Shown: positions 1-9,970 of the stretch, piece by piece
How the letters are laid out: each line of letters starts with the position of its first letter
Numbering within the stretch: the stretch's first letter is position 1
Origin: a bacterium
Lineage (GTDB): Bacteria; Eisenbacteria; RBG-16-71-46; CAIMUX01
Reading direction: 5' to 3'
Length of the DNA: 64,000 bases
NCBI GenBank assembly: GCA_030431975.1
Contig: JAUIHP010000019.1
Span: forward strand, 1-64,000
Made by a program: the position numbers and the translations under genes
The notes under the pieces: generated by a model
Database searches by the model: none
The model's input: only the letters and a program-made list of their open reading frames with translations
Told to the model about the DNA's origin: nothing

Positions 1-181
1 CGGAGGTACGAAGTTCGGGTCACGATCCGGAGAGTGGTGAGATTTCGTCATGTGCTCGAAAGCTGCGCGAACCGTGCCCGACGACCCCGGTTTTTCGCTC
101 CATAACCTAACTTCCCCGTGAGAGGATTCGGCAATCGCCCGGCGCGCGACGCCGTGCCCAGGGCAGAAGGAGTGACCCGAC

Positions 182-658
182 GTGTCCATCACAAAGCCAT
201 CTCTACAACCGAAGTACGACTACTTCCGCATGGTCATGGGAATGACCCGGCACATGGTCGAGCAGTTTCCCGAGGACAAGTTCGACTACAAGCCGGTGCC
301 CGAGGTGCGGTCGGTTTCCGAATTGCTCTCGCACATGTACGCGTTCCTGGTCGAAGCGGCCGTGACCGTGCAGAAGGGCGTCCACACGAATGAAGAGGAG
401 CCGAAGCTAGGAGGCAAAGCGGAGGTACTCGCCTACATGGATCGTCAAGTGGAACGGTTCTATCAGATCTGGGGCGACCTGACCGAGGAGAACCTGAACT
501 CCACGATCGAGGCCTACGGCACGTCGTTCCCGGCTCATGGTTTTCTCAATTTCGCCTACGACGAGCACTGGCACCACCGGGGGCAGTTGGCGGTCTATCT
601 TCGTATGTGCGGAGTCGAGCCGCTGATGATCTACGACTACGGAAGGCTTCACGGCTAA
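182..658 (+). CDS. DinB-like metal-dependent four-helix protein
   Basis: 158 residues, the usual size for the DinB/YfiT-like superfamily of four-helix-bundle proteins that bind a divalent metal with three histidines. The visible ligands are H51 in an LLSHMYAF helix and the HWHHRGQ motif at 129-135, which is the family hallmark near the C terminus. Families of this fold include thiol (bacillithiol/mycothiol) S-transferases and stress-induced proteins; the exact substrate cannot be read from sequence. The start is GTG at 182, chosen because AGAAGGAG lies about nine bases upstream. The gene stands alone and converges on the CBS protein at 774-1187, with a hairpin in between. Confidence 0.85.
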   Translation: MSITKPSLQPKYDYFRMVMGMTRHMVEQFPEDKFDYKPVPEVRSVSELLSHMYAFLVEAAVTVQKGVHTNEEEPKLGGKAEVLAYMDRQVERFYQIWGDLTEENLNSTIEAYGTSFPAHGFLNFAYDEHWHHRGQLAVYLRMCGVEPLMIYDYGRLHG

Positions 659-724
659 AGGTCAATCGACGCTAGCCCGGGACGTTGGCGAAGGCCCACG
701 GAATGAGGCGTGAAGAAACAGGTG

Positions 725-750
725 GGCGCGCCAATCTGCTCGGGCGCGCC
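725..750. terminator. Hairpin between convergent genes
   Basis: GGCGCGCC occurs at 725-732 and again at 743-750, giving an 8-bp perfect stem with a 10-nt loop between the 3' ends of the DinB-like and CBS genes. The minus-strand side is followed by a T-rich stretch (TGTTTCTTC); the plus side has only scattered T. It probably acts as a shared, perhaps bidirectional, terminator. Confidence 0.35.
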
Positions 751-773
751 TCCTTGTTGGGCTTTCGGGCCGG

Positions 774-1187
774 TCAACCTTCCTGAGGTGATGCGAAGGC
801 CCTGAGGACGTCAAAGGCGGAGATGATCCCGACGAGGCGACCATCCCCGTCCACAACAGGGATGGCTCCGAAACGATGTTCGACGAAGAGGTCGAGCGCC
901 TTGCTCAAAGGATCGTCGGGGTTGACGACCATGACAGGGCGGGTCATGGCGCCTTCAACCTTTGCCTGATTGTCGAGCAGGTAGTAGTGAGCGATGTTCT
1001 CCTCGTCATCCACCCAGTTGGGGCGGCGCAGATCGCGGTCGCTGATGATTCCAGCCAGCTTTTCCTGATCGTCGAGGACGGGCATGTGGCGGACGCCGCG
1101 CTCACGCATGCGGTAGAAAGTCTGGCGAAGGCCGTCGCGCAGGTTTGCGGTGATCACTGTATCCGTCATGTAGTCGCTGACGTTCAT
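774..1187 (-). CDS. CBS-domain pair protein
   Basis: 137 residues forming two CBS motifs (about 1-55 and 76-134), the fold that binds adenosine nucleotides and senses energy state or SAM. CBS1 starts with the typical V(S/R)DYMT and ends in GIISDRDLRR; CBS2 has MTRPVMVV and GIISAFDVLRAFA. Stand-alone pairs of this kind act as small regulatory subunits, but the partner is unknown here. The open frame extends upstream to 1607, but that part only shadows the next gene. The start at 1187 is supported by AAAGGAG ten bases upstream. Confidence 0.88.
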   Translation of the reverse strand: MNVSDYMTDTVITANLRDGLRQTFYRMRERGVRHMPVLDDQEKLAGIISDRDLRRPNWVDDEENIAHYYLLDNQAKVEGAMTRPVMVVNPDDPLSKALDLFVEHRFGAIPVVDGDGRLVGIISAFDVLRAFASPQEG

Positions 1188-1315
1188 CCGGGCAACGCTC
1201 CTTTGGTGAGGACCGACCAAGTCGTCAACGTTGATAGTATGTCCCTCGATTCGAAGAGGTGAATACGTGGCTTCGCTTACTTCTCCGCAGGCTGCGGAAC
1301 CAGGCCGGCGTGCCG

Positions 1316-1936
1316 TTACTCGAACTTCGTCTTGACGCGCCCCCAGGAGGTTTCGAAGGTGGGCACCGGGTTGTCGACCAACGTGACGTTGTCGACGTAA
1401 CTCTCGATACCGGGTCCGGAGATTCCCTGGACATCCATCTGGACGAAGAGTCCTTCGACGTCCGCAATCACATCCTCGAAAGAAGCGGCTCCGGACTCCA
1501 GGATCCAGCTCGAGGCTTCGAACTCGTAGAACTTCGTGTTCCAGACGTCGAGCGGCCCCAGGGTCTGATCCGTTCGGAACGTGGTGCCGTCGTTGCCGCG
1601 GATCCACACCGAGGTCGATAGGCGCGTCACGCTCCCCATGTCGACGATGAATTCATCCCAGGAGATCCCGAGGAAGCCCGACAGGTCGCCTTCGTAAGAA
1701 GCCGGTGCGCGGGCCAGGAGAGGACCTCCCCCTTCCTCGGAGTCGGTAGCCTGCATGGACTCACCGGGATTGCCGGGCGCCCCTGCGAAGAGGTCGCCTC
1801 CGAAGAAAGGTTCGGGCGTCCAGCCCTGTAGGGTTCCGTCGTCGAAGTCGGACACGACATCCGCGTGAACGGGGCTGAAGGGCAAGAGAGCCGCGAGACC
1901 GGTCAAGCCGGCCGCAAGCCAGAAGCGAGCATTCAT
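1316..1936 (-). CDS. Secreted protein with jelly-roll-like beta domain
   Basis: 206 residues with a Sec signal peptide (hydrophobic 5-22, likely cleavage after VHA at 25). The mature part begins VVSDFDDGTLQGW, a typical opening of laminin-B/concanavalin-like sandwich domains found in surface proteins of environmental bacteria, and continues as alternating beta strands rich in Trp, Gly and Asp. It ends in a short conserved-looking tail, ETSWGRVKTKFE. No enzymatic motif is visible. The start is set by GGGAGG six bases upstream of ATG 1936. It is probably exported to the periplasm or cell surface; function unknown. Confidence 0.7.
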   Translation of the reverse strand: MNARFWLAAGLTGLAALLPFSPVHADVVSDFDDGTLQGWTPEPFFGGDLFAGAPGNPGESMQATDSEEGGGPLLARAPASYEGDLSGFLGISWDEFIVDMGSVTRLSTSVWIRGNDGTTFRTDQTLGPLDVWNTKFYEFEASSWILESGAASFEDVIADVEGLFVQMDVQGISGPGIESYVDNVTLVDNPVPTFETSWGRVKTKFE

Positions 1937-2123
1937 CGATAGCCTCCCGATGCAGTTTTTTCATCGTGGGTGTTTCTGAGAGGGAGGGGGTAAGCGTACT
2001 ACGTGGGTGCAAGACTACCTAACGGAGTCTGGCGGACTCTCCGCGGTGTTCCTGGTCTTGTAGGCCGGCGGCTCCCCGTCGATGGTAAGAAGCTTTCCGG
2101 AGAACAATGAGGTTGGGGCCTCG

Positions 2124-3101
2124 TTACTGTCGAAGCCCGGTCTGCCGAAACTCCAGGACGTGCCGGATGACACGGTCTGCCTGCAGCTCTTTGTCCGCGA
2201 CAACGACAGCGACGAGACGGTGTTCCGGAAGAACGGCCCAAATCACGTTGCCCTTCGTGGCGGTGACGCCGGCCTGATCCGGGACCGAGCCGTGGATGTA
2301 CCAGTCGAAACCCACAGCCCAGCCTCCGCCGAGTTCCTTTCTTGTACGGAACGCTTCACGGGGCCACCAGGCGGGGAGTACGCGATGGGACTGCCATACG
2401 CCCTCGTCGAGGTAGACCTGCCCAACTTTGGCCATGTCGCGGGCCGTCATTCGAAGACCGCGCGGCGCAACGGCGCCCGACCAACTGTAGTTGTGAATTC
2501 CCAGGGGCTGAAAGAGGACGCGTTGCGCGTAGTTCGTCAGGGCTTCACGCGTGTTGGTTTCGAGAACGACCTCGAGGTTTCGAATTCTCTGATCGTGGCC
2601 GTGACCGGAGACCGGCGCTATGTGGTCGGTCGAGAGGACGTGACCGTGCAGGAACGCCGCTCCGGCAACTGTGGAAACCAGTGGGAGAAGAGCGTCCTCG
2701 AGTTCGAGCGGAGTGTTGCGATGAACCTGGATGTTCGGACTTTGCGTTCGCGGCGCATAGTGTTCGAAGACAACCTGTCCGTCCCGGACCACGAGAAATG
2801 CGACGACCGGACCGAGATCGCCGGCGGCCAGGCCCGCGGAGAGGTCAGGTGAAGTTTCATATTGGGGGCGCCCCCACCCGTCTCCGATTTCGACTCGCGG
2901 GGTGTTGGCAAGAGTGGGGGACGGCGCGAGTGCGGCTGCGAGGGCGAGTGCGGCCGCAAGCGCCTGGCCGGCCGCGAGGGCGAGTCCGGCCGCAAGCGTC
3001 TGGCCGGCCGCGAGGGCGAGTCCGGCCGCAAGCGTCTGGCCGGCCGGCGGAACGACGCCGACAAGTCCCGCTGCCGTGAGCGTTCGGGCGCGTGTCCGCA
3101 C
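2124..3101 (-). CDS. Degenerate class-C beta-lactamase-like serine hydrolase
   Basis: About 325 residues. The C-terminal half reads like the serine-hydrolase/PBP4* family (VFEHYAP, LFQPLGI, TARDMAKVGQVYLDEGVW). The segment that should carry the catalytic SxxK reads NTPLELEDALLPLVSTVAG instead, the middle region with YxN is largely missing, and the C-terminal HxG/KTG-like triad motif is not recognisable. It is therefore probably catalytically dead or strongly diverged. The N terminus is a long Ala/Gly/Leu hydrophobic stretch encoded by a 36-nt tandem repeat. I place the start at GTG 3101, just after the upstream OmpA stop, since the frame upstream overlaps that gene. The start is uncertain (weak AGAGG 13 nt away). 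Confidence 0.55.
   Translation of the reverse strand: MRTRARTLTAAGLVGVVPPAGQTLAAGLALAAGQTLAAGLALAAGQALAAALALAAALAPSPTLANTPRVEIGDGWGRPQYETSPDLSAGLAAGDLGPVVAFLVVRDGQVVFEHYAPRTQSPNIQVHRNTPLELEDALLPLVSTVAGAAFLHGHVLSTDHIAPVSGHGHDQRIRNLEVVLETNTREALTNYAQRVLFQPLGIHNYSWSGAVAPRGLRMTARDMAKVGQVYLDEGVWQSHRVLPAWWPREAFRTRKELGGGWAVGFDWYIHGSVPDQAGVTATKGNVIWAVLPEHRLVAVVVADKELQADRVIRHVLEFRQTGLRQ
2938..3045. repeat. 36-nt tandem repeat, three copies, in a coding sequence
   Basis: Three head-to-tail 36-nt units at 2938-2973, 2974-3009 and 3010-3045; units 2 and 3 are identical and unit 1 differs at two positions. Each unit encodes 12 residues of the Ala/Gly/Leu-rich N terminus of the minus-strand serine-hydrolase-like protein. 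Copy change would keep the reading frame. Confidence 0.95.
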
Positions 3102-3117
3102 CCGAACGAGCGGGCCT

Positions 3118-3723
3118 CTACTCACTGACCAGCCAGATCTCCACCTTACGATCGAGGCGCTGTCCGATGGTCTCGCTCGGCGGCGCCTGAGCCTGACTGG
3201 AACCGTAGGTCGACGCCAGAATGCGACTCTTGGCCACGCCACGGTCGGTGAGAAATCGACGTGCGGTCTGGGCCCGGTTCATCCCCAGATTCTCGGCATT
3301 GACCTGCTCCGCATTGGAATCGCAGTGACCGACAACAAGGACCGTGACGTCCGGACGCGCTTTCAAGGTCTCGACCAATTCACCAAGTGCGCCCCGCGCT
3401 TCGGGCCCGAGGTTGGCCGAACCCTTTTCGCAGATGTAGCTCTTGAGCAGATAGTTTGGACGGGTCTGCGGCGCTGGGTTTGGCATCGTTTGATAGGTCC
3501 AACGAATCTGCTCGTTCGGATCGATAAGAAACGTTCCGCCGGTCCCGTGCATGGAACCTGGATCCATGGCCCGCCCGGACCCGGGGTCCGTCGACGGCGT
3601 CGAGGATGATCCGGACTTCGAACAACCGGCCAAACTTGCCGCGGCCGCAATGCCGACCACCAGGAAAACCATCAGAGCCAACCGGGGAGAAGTCCATTCC
3701 CGCCGATGCTGCCTGCCTGCCAT
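3118..3723 (-). CDS. OmpA/Pal-family peptidoglycan-associated lipoprotein
   Basis: 201 residues. The signal sequence ends in a lipobox, SLAGC, with lipidated C34, followed by a Ser/Gly/Thr linker. The C-terminal OmpA-like domain (about 85-200) has the KARPDVTVLVVGHCDSNA and NRAQTARRFLTDRGV motifs and an RKVEIWL end, matching the fold that grips diaminopimelate in peptidoglycan. It should tether the outer membrane to the wall. No tol or bam genes lie nearby. The start ATG at 3723 has AAGGAGG seven bases upstream. The stop is directly followed by the serine-hydrolase-like gene, so the two are probably co-transcribed. Confidence 0.88.
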   Translation of the reverse strand: MAGRQHRREWTSPRLALMVFLVVGIAAAASLAGCSKSGSSSTPSTDPGSGRAMDPGSMHGTGGTFLIDPNEQIRWTYQTMPNPAPQTRPNYLLKSYICEKGSANLGPEARGALGELVETLKARPDVTVLVVGHCDSNAEQVNAENLGMNRAQTARRFLTDRGVAKSRILASTYGSSQAQAPPSETIGQRLDRKVEIWLVSE

Positions 3724-3870
3724 ACTCCTGCCTCCTTCCGTGAACCGTAGCGTCCGAGCGCCATTCTACGGCTAGAGATCGGCCGAATGGGACAGGATCT
3801 TGGGTCTTGGGGCGGGTTCAGCGTAGACTCCCGTTTTTCGACCCAAGAACCCGAAATCCCGGAGACTCCC

Positions 3871-5547
<1,677 letters not shown>

Positions 5548-5581
5548 CACAGAAGCCCTCTCGGTTTCTGGAGGTAGACAG

Positions 5582-6979
5582 ATGCTTCCATCGATTCATC
5601 TCGACGGCAGGGAGATCCAGCCCGAGCGGATCTCCCTTGAGGGACGTCCCAACGAACTCCTTCCCGGCGATCTCCTTCGTATCGGGCACAGGTGGTGGGT
5701 CCCGTACAACGGCGAGACGCGTCTCGAACTCGAGTCTGACCCCGGCGAGCTCATCCTTTACCTCCGGGTGGGCGCGTCGAGGACCCCGATCGCGGTCAGA
5801 ATTGGGTGTAGTTACGACGACGACAGTCTCGCCGTCCGCAATCCCCTCCGAGAACTCGACGGGTCCGCCCGGCAGGGGTTGCGGTGTGTCCGCCTCGAAG
5901 CATGGAACTCGGAGATCGAGTCCGAGCTTCAGCAATTGGGTGCGACCAACCTCTGTATTGTGACCACGGATTGGAACCGCGAAGAGTCAGACAACCATCT
6001 CCCAAGGCTTCCGGACGAACTTTCCTACCTTGTCCACGACGGCAGCGCGACGGGAGGGCTGGTGAACTTTGCCAGTGTCGAGCAGTTGCGGCACCTGCGG
6101 GCACTTCATCTCACTTCTATCAGCTTTGTTCGTTGCCGGCCGACCTTCGACCTGGGCTGGCTCGAGAAGCACGATGATCTTCAGGTCCTTTCTCTCACGA
6201 ACTTCTCTGTAGAGAGCCTCTCATCTCTAGCCGCGATTCGGCTGCGGTCTCTCGCGCTGGACCAACTCTCGAAGGAGAACTTGCCATTCGTGGGTGAGCT
6301 GCCGAGTCTTGCGACACTCCGCCTTCGGGACTTGGAAGCTGACGATCTGTCAAACCTGGTGTCCTGTCGCGACCTCGTTGAGCTGGACATTGCACACAGC
6401 CACGTCACTGACCTGTCTTCCGTCTCTCTGTTTCCGAATCTAAGGATCGTTAACGCCGACTTCAGCCAAACGTGCACTCTGCCTTCGGAAGAACTGCCGG
6501 CCCTGCAGGAGTTGTGGCTCCGTAGTACCCCTGTTCCGACGGAGGTCGTCGATACGTTCGAGCAGCGCAATCCGCATTGCAAAGTCATCTTCGGATGGAC
6601 ACGCTTGCTTCGGAGATTCACTCGCGGCTCCCAGCGCATGATCATCCGGAACGGATACCCGGGCATGGACAACGCGCAGGTCCTCTTTTCTACCGACGAT
6701 CCGTCGGAGATCGAAGAGTTCGTCGCGACCATTGATATTGACGAGAGCAGAAGCGGCGATCACTGCCAGTGTCTGGGGTCGCCAACCATCGAGTTCTGGA
6801 ACGAGGGAGGCGAGCAGACCTGCCTAACGGTGCACCATGGCGCCACTCTCCGCTGGCGGTATTGGGGCGGTGATGGCGCGCTCAGACGCGCGAGTGAGGT
6901 ACGATCGTCGCGGTGGCTTCGTGACCGCGGCGTGAACGAACCGTGGGAAGAATTGATGGAACGGGAGGCACGCCGGTAA
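5582..6979 (+). CDS. Leucine-rich-repeat protein with Cys/His C-terminal domain
   Basis: 465 residues with no signal peptide, so probably cytoplasmic. The middle (about 155-345) contains 6-7 degenerate leucine-rich repeats (LRALHLTSISF, LQVLSLTNFSV, LATLRLRDLEA, LVELDIAHSHV). The C-terminal domain (about 360-465) has an HCQCLGSPTIEFW motif followed by HHGATLRWRYWGGDG. I have seen this kind of tail in uncharacterised bacterial proteins, some near polymorphic-toxin or immunity-type genes, but cannot assign a function. The start at 5582 has GGAGG seven bases upstream and follows FTCD by 34 nt. The open frame before it is a shadow of FTCD. Confidence 0.7.
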   Translation: MLPSIHLDGREIQPERISLEGRPNELLPGDLLRIGHRWWVPYNGETRLELESDPGELILYLRVGASRTPIAVRIGCSYDDDSLAVRNPLRELDGSARQGLRCVRLEAWNSEIESELQQLGATNLCIVTTDWNREESDNHLPRLPDELSYLVHDGSATGGLVNFASVEQLRHLRALHLTSISFVRCRPTFDLGWLEKHDDLQVLSLTNFSVESLSSLAAIRLRSLALDQLSKENLPFVGELPSLATLRLRDLEADDLSNLVSCRDLVELDIAHSHVTDLSSVSLFPNLRIVNADFSQTCTLPSEELPALQELWLRSTPVPTEVVDTFEQRNPHCKVIFGWTRLLRRFTRGSQRMIIRNGYPGMDNAQVLFSTDDPSEIEEFVATIDIDESRSGDHCQCLGSPTIEFWNEGGEQTCLTVHHGATLRWRYWGGDGALRRASEVRSSRWLRDRGVNEPWEELMEREARR

Positions 6980-7123
6980 GCCGAGGAGCGACTGCCCCCC
7001 GCGCGCTTGTCGATCTAGCCGGACACCCTTGCCCAAGCCCTCAAATCAAAGTCCCTTGGTTCCGGACCAAGGACGTGGACCAGCCGTTTCAGTGTTCCCC
7101 AGGAGTCGCCGGAGCAAACGCTA

Positions 7124-8368
7124 ATGACCTATCCAGTCGACCTCATCATTGTCGGCGGTGGCCCCGCCGGAATCGAGGCGGCCCTCGCGGCCAGCCACAA
7201 AGGATTCCGCTTTATCCTTGTGGAGGCGGGAGAAATCGGTGCTTCTATTCGGCGCTGGGGGCACGTTCGCATGTTTTCCCCGTGGGAGCACAACACCTCG
7301 CCGCTGGGACGGAAGACCTTGGCGGTCCACGGTCACCCCGTGCCGGATCTCGCCGCCGTCCCGACCGGGGCTGAATACCTCGAACACTACCTGCACCCCA
7401 TCGCGCAGAGCCCAGAGCTCGCTCCCTCGATTCGCACCGGAACACGAGTCATTGCGGTGGGACGCGCTGGAATCGGGAAGTCGGACCTGATCGGCGATCC
7501 GCGCCGAGCTGATCATCCTTTTCAGGTTACTCTCGCCCGGGCTGGCTCTTCGGATCCGGTCAGCGTAGTCGAAGCACCTATTCTAATCGACGCATCCGGT
7601 GTCTACGATCAGCCTTCCCCATTCACCGAGGTCGCGGTTGCGCAGGAATGTGAAGCGTCCGTCGATCACTACATTCCTGATGTCGCGAGCCAGCGGGGTC
7701 GTTACGCCGGAAAGCATACGGTGATTGTCGGCGGCGGCTTTTCCGCAGCAACCGCGTTGCGCGACCTGCTCCCGATCGCGGCCGAGGTCGCTGGCACGAG
7801 GATCTCCTGGATTCTCCGAAACGCGGACAGGAAGCCGCTCACTGCCGTGCGGGATGACGTCCTGCCGGAACGTGCTCGGCTTGTCGAGGAGATCAACCGT
7901 ATTGCGACATCAGCTGATGTGCCCGGCCTGACCATCCTGCGCGGAACACGCATACGGTCGCTCGTCCAACTTCCGATCGAGGGAGGCTCGACGGACGGCT
8001 CGGGGTTTGAACTCAGCCTCGCTGGAGATCACGCAGGAACCCTGACCGCGGATCATGTTCTCGCTCTGACGGGCTACCGTCCGGATACGGCGTTGCTGGC
8101 AGAGTGCCAGGTTCACCTCTGCTATGCGAGCGATGGACTGATGAAGCTTTCCGCGGCGCTGCTGGGCGCCATGGGAGACGATTCGGCCGCGGACTGCATG
8201 GCGGTCCCGGCTGCGGGCATCGAAACTCTCAGGAGCCCGGAGCCCAATCTGTTCGTCATCGGGAACAAGTCCTACGGGCGGTTCTCGCACTACCTGCTGC
8301 GATCGGGGATCGAGCAGGTGGAGACGGTTTTCGACGCGTTGCCTGCACCCGTTCGAACGGCAAAGTAG
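7124..8368 (+). CDS. FAD-dependent NAD(P)-binding oxidoreductase
   Basis: 414 residues. Two Rossmann motifs are visible: FAD-binding VDLIIVGGGPAGIEAAL at the N terminus and NAD(P)-type HTVIVGGGFSAATAL near 200. ALTGYRPDTALL at about 305 is the ATG-like motif of the flavin monooxygenase/pyridine-nucleotide oxidoreductase superfamily. The WGHVRMFSPW segment near 45-55 is typical of FMO-like flavoproteins. No CxxxxC redox disulfide is present, so it is not a thioredoxin-reductase type. The substrate is unknown. GGAG sits nine bases upstream of the ATG. The gene stands alone. Confidence 0.82.
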   Translation: MTYPVDLIIVGGGPAGIEAALAASHKGFRFILVEAGEIGASIRRWGHVRMFSPWEHNTSPLGRKTLAVHGHPVPDLAAVPTGAEYLEHYLHPIAQSPELAPSIRTGTRVIAVGRAGIGKSDLIGDPRRADHPFQVTLARAGSSDPVSVVEAPILIDASGVYDQPSPFTEVAVAQECEASVDHYIPDVASQRGRYAGKHTVIVGGGFSAATALRDLLPIAAEVAGTRISWILRNADRKPLTAVRDDVLPERARLVEEINRIATSADVPGLTILRGTRIRSLVQLPIEGGSTDGSGFELSLAGDHAGTLTADHVLALTGYRPDTALLAECQVHLCYASDGLMKLSAALLGAMGDDSAADCMAVPAAGIETLRSPEPNLFVIGNKSYGRFSHYLLRSGIEQVETVFDALPAPVRTAK

Positions 8369-8579
8369 CGCCCGCAGGGCCCGCGGCTCGCTCCAGATAC
8401 AGCCCGTGTCGAAGACTCCGACGATCCACCGACGATATATAGACGGTCCGCAAGCCGCCATGACGCACGCAAGTTGTTGCCGGAGATCGTGGTGCATTTC
8501 TTCTGTCAGTTCGGGAACGACAGTTGCAGAGCCTTGATCGGGACCTGAACTGTTGGGAGTCAACGACGGGAGAACTAAG

Positions 8580-9368
8580 TTGAACAAGAACATCGTGAAT
8601 ATGGTGATCGTTGGAACGCTATTGACAGTAGCCACAGCTGCTTGTCAAAGAGACCTGGACAAGGAGCAGGCGATCTCGCCCTCAAGCGAGGTGGTGAATG
8701 AACTCGGGTACAGCAACGCCCTTGTCACCAGTGTTGAACAGTTGGGAGGCGGTCTCGACAACGGCCACGGCAGGGTTGACTTCTTGATGGATGGCAAGCA
8801 GCGCCACATCTCTCTTTCGACCCAACGCTCAGACGAAGGACACATCGCCGTAGAGGCAGCTGTCGTTGACGAGAACAACTCCTTGGTGTGGGAGCAAAGG
8901 ATGGAGTTCGATGGGAATGGTGAGCTGACCTCGATCGTAGAGTCCGACGGTCTCGAGCGTCTCAGCATCACAGTGAGTCGCTCGGAGGGATCTACGACCG
9001 AGTCGTACGTTTGGGAAGGCGCCGATAGCGGAGTCCGGAAGGGCACATTCAAGTACAGCGACAGTCAAAGCTTCGACGAAGCCCAAACACGATGGCAGCA
9101 GTGGGCTCCCTCGGTTTCGAGTCTCAACCACAACCCGGAAGGCGCGTTCTTGAATCGACTGCTTTCGGGCCAGGTTGAGATAGCAAGTCCGAGCGGAGGC
9201 CGCTCCACCGGGATGGCCGTTCCAACCATCGAAGAAATCTGCATGGTGGCGGCAGGCTGCACGTTGTTGAAGTGCCCCTACGGGGGCAGCCTCAACCCAG
9301 TCTGCGTGGGTTGTGCCTGGGTCGTTGTCAGTTGCGTAGTGTGTCAACTCATAGGAGCCTGCTCATGA
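8580..9368 (+). CDS. Lipoprotein with cysteine-rich hydrophobic C-terminal tail
   Basis: 262 residues from TTG 8580, chosen because GGGAG lies seven bases upstream and the product then starts with a compact signal peptide ending in VATAAC (likely lipobox, Cys 22). TTG 8553 in the same frame is the alternative. The body is polar and beta-rich with no known domain. The last 45 residues hold eight cysteines in a Gly/Val/Ala-rich context (CMVAAGC, LKCPYGG, VCVGCAW, SCVVCQLIGACS), quite unlike the body. The layout, a hydrophilic region followed by a Cys-rich hydrophobic tail, recalls secreted peptide or halocin-C8-like precursors, but this is only an analogy. The stop overlaps the next start (ATGA). 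Confidence 0.6.
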   Translation: MNKNIVNMVIVGTLLTVATAACQRDLDKEQAISPSSEVVNELGYSNALVTSVEQLGGGLDNGHGRVDFLMDGKQRHISLSTQRSDEGHIAVEAAVVDENNSLVWEQRMEFDGNGELTSIVESDGLERLSITVSRSEGSTTESYVWEGADSGVRKGTFKYSDSQSFDEAQTRWQQWAPSVSSLNHNPEGAFLNRLLSGQVEIASPSGGRSTGMAVPTIEEICMVAAGCTLLKCPYGGSLNPVCVGCAWVVVSCVVCQLIGACS

Positions 9369-9601
9369 TTCTGGAAAACAGCCTGTTCTTGGGTATTCAA
9401 CTTCTGGTCCTGCTCGCCGGCTTGGCGGCGATGTACGCCGCCCGTCGTCGACGTATTCCGACGGCCAGCCGATTTTCGATGCGGCCCGTTTGGAAGGACG
9501 GCGATGCGTACCAGCCGGGCGGGCACCGCTTCGCCATGCTTGGAACCGGCTTGGTGATGTTGGTCGCGCTCGTTCAGGTGGTCTCGCGACTGCTGATCTA
9601 G
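9365..9601 (+). CDS. Small two-helix membrane protein coupled to Cys-rich lipoprotein
   Basis: 78 residues with predicted membrane helices at about 4-21 and 57-76, joined by a basic loop (AARRRRIPTASRF). The ATG overlaps the preceding stop codon by four bases, and AGGAG sits seven bases upstream, so translation is coupled to the Cys-rich lipoprotein. A strong terminator follows 22 nt after the stop, closing a two-gene unit. No family is recognised. The pairing suggests a role in membrane insertion, export or protection connected with the lipoprotein. Confidence 0.6.
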   Translation: MILENSLFLGIQLLVLLAGLAAMYAARRRRIPTASRFSMRPVWKDGDAYQPGGHRFAMLGTGLVMLVALVQVVSRLLI

Positions 9602-9623
9602 AGCGAATGGTCCGTAGACAAGG

Positions 9624-9663
9624 AAAACCCTCCCTGGCAAGTGCTCAGCGCAGGGAGGGTTTT
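9624..9663. terminator. Strong bidirectional rho-independent terminator
   Basis: AAAACCCTCCCTG at 9624-9636 pairs perfectly with CAGGGAGGGTTTT at 9651-9663 around a 14-nt loop. Both strands end in a T run, so it serves the plus-strand pair ending at 9601 and the minus-strand small gene ending at 9701. Confidence 0.9.
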
Positions 9664-9700
9664 CTGTGGAGAGGGGGGCTCTCCGGGGCTCGGGGCCTAT

Positions 9701-9970
9701 TCATCGGAGGTCCGAGAAGTGGGCGCCGATGACGACCTCCCAGAGCGCGCTCAGGATGGAGGTCGCGTTGTTCGAGGGAACGAAGTCCTCCGCATCGACA
9801 TCCGTCTGTGCTTCCCCTTGTGCTCTCTTCCCACCGCCGAGATCGGCCGCTTCTTCGGTGCTCCAACCGCCGCCGTCGTTGTCCGAATCCTGCTCGTACT
9901 CCAGGGGAGCCGCCAGGGAACTCGTTGCCAGAACCACAGCCAGTCCGAGAGCCATCGTCAGCTTCTTCAT
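9701..9970 (-). CDS. Small secreted acidic protein
   Basis: 89 residues. MKKLTMALGLAVVLATSSLAA is a clean Sec signal peptide with likely cleavage after LAA at 21. The mature part is short and acidic (EQDSDNDGGG, DVDAEDFVPS), ends in a more hydrophobic helix (SILSALWEVVIGAHF), and has no cysteine. AAGGAG seven bases upstream of ATG 9970 fixes the start within a longer open frame. No homologue is recognised. It may be a small periplasmic or surface protein. Confidence 0.6.
   Translation of the reverse strand: MKKLTMALGLAVVLATSSLAAPLEYEQDSDNDGGGWSTEEAADLGGGKRAQGEAQTDVDAEDFVPSNNATSILSALWEVVIGAHFSDLR

Noticed and set aside
1188-1607. N-terminal extension of the CBS protein in the open frame up to 1607
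   Set aside because: The extension is antisense-like/out-of-frame reading of the secreted protein gene at 1316-1936, and a strong SD precedes the internal ATG at 1187.
2938-3045. 36-nt repeats as a CRISPR array
   Set aside because: Units are head-to-tail with no spacers, lie in a coding frame, and no cas genes are near. The same holds for 32341-32470.
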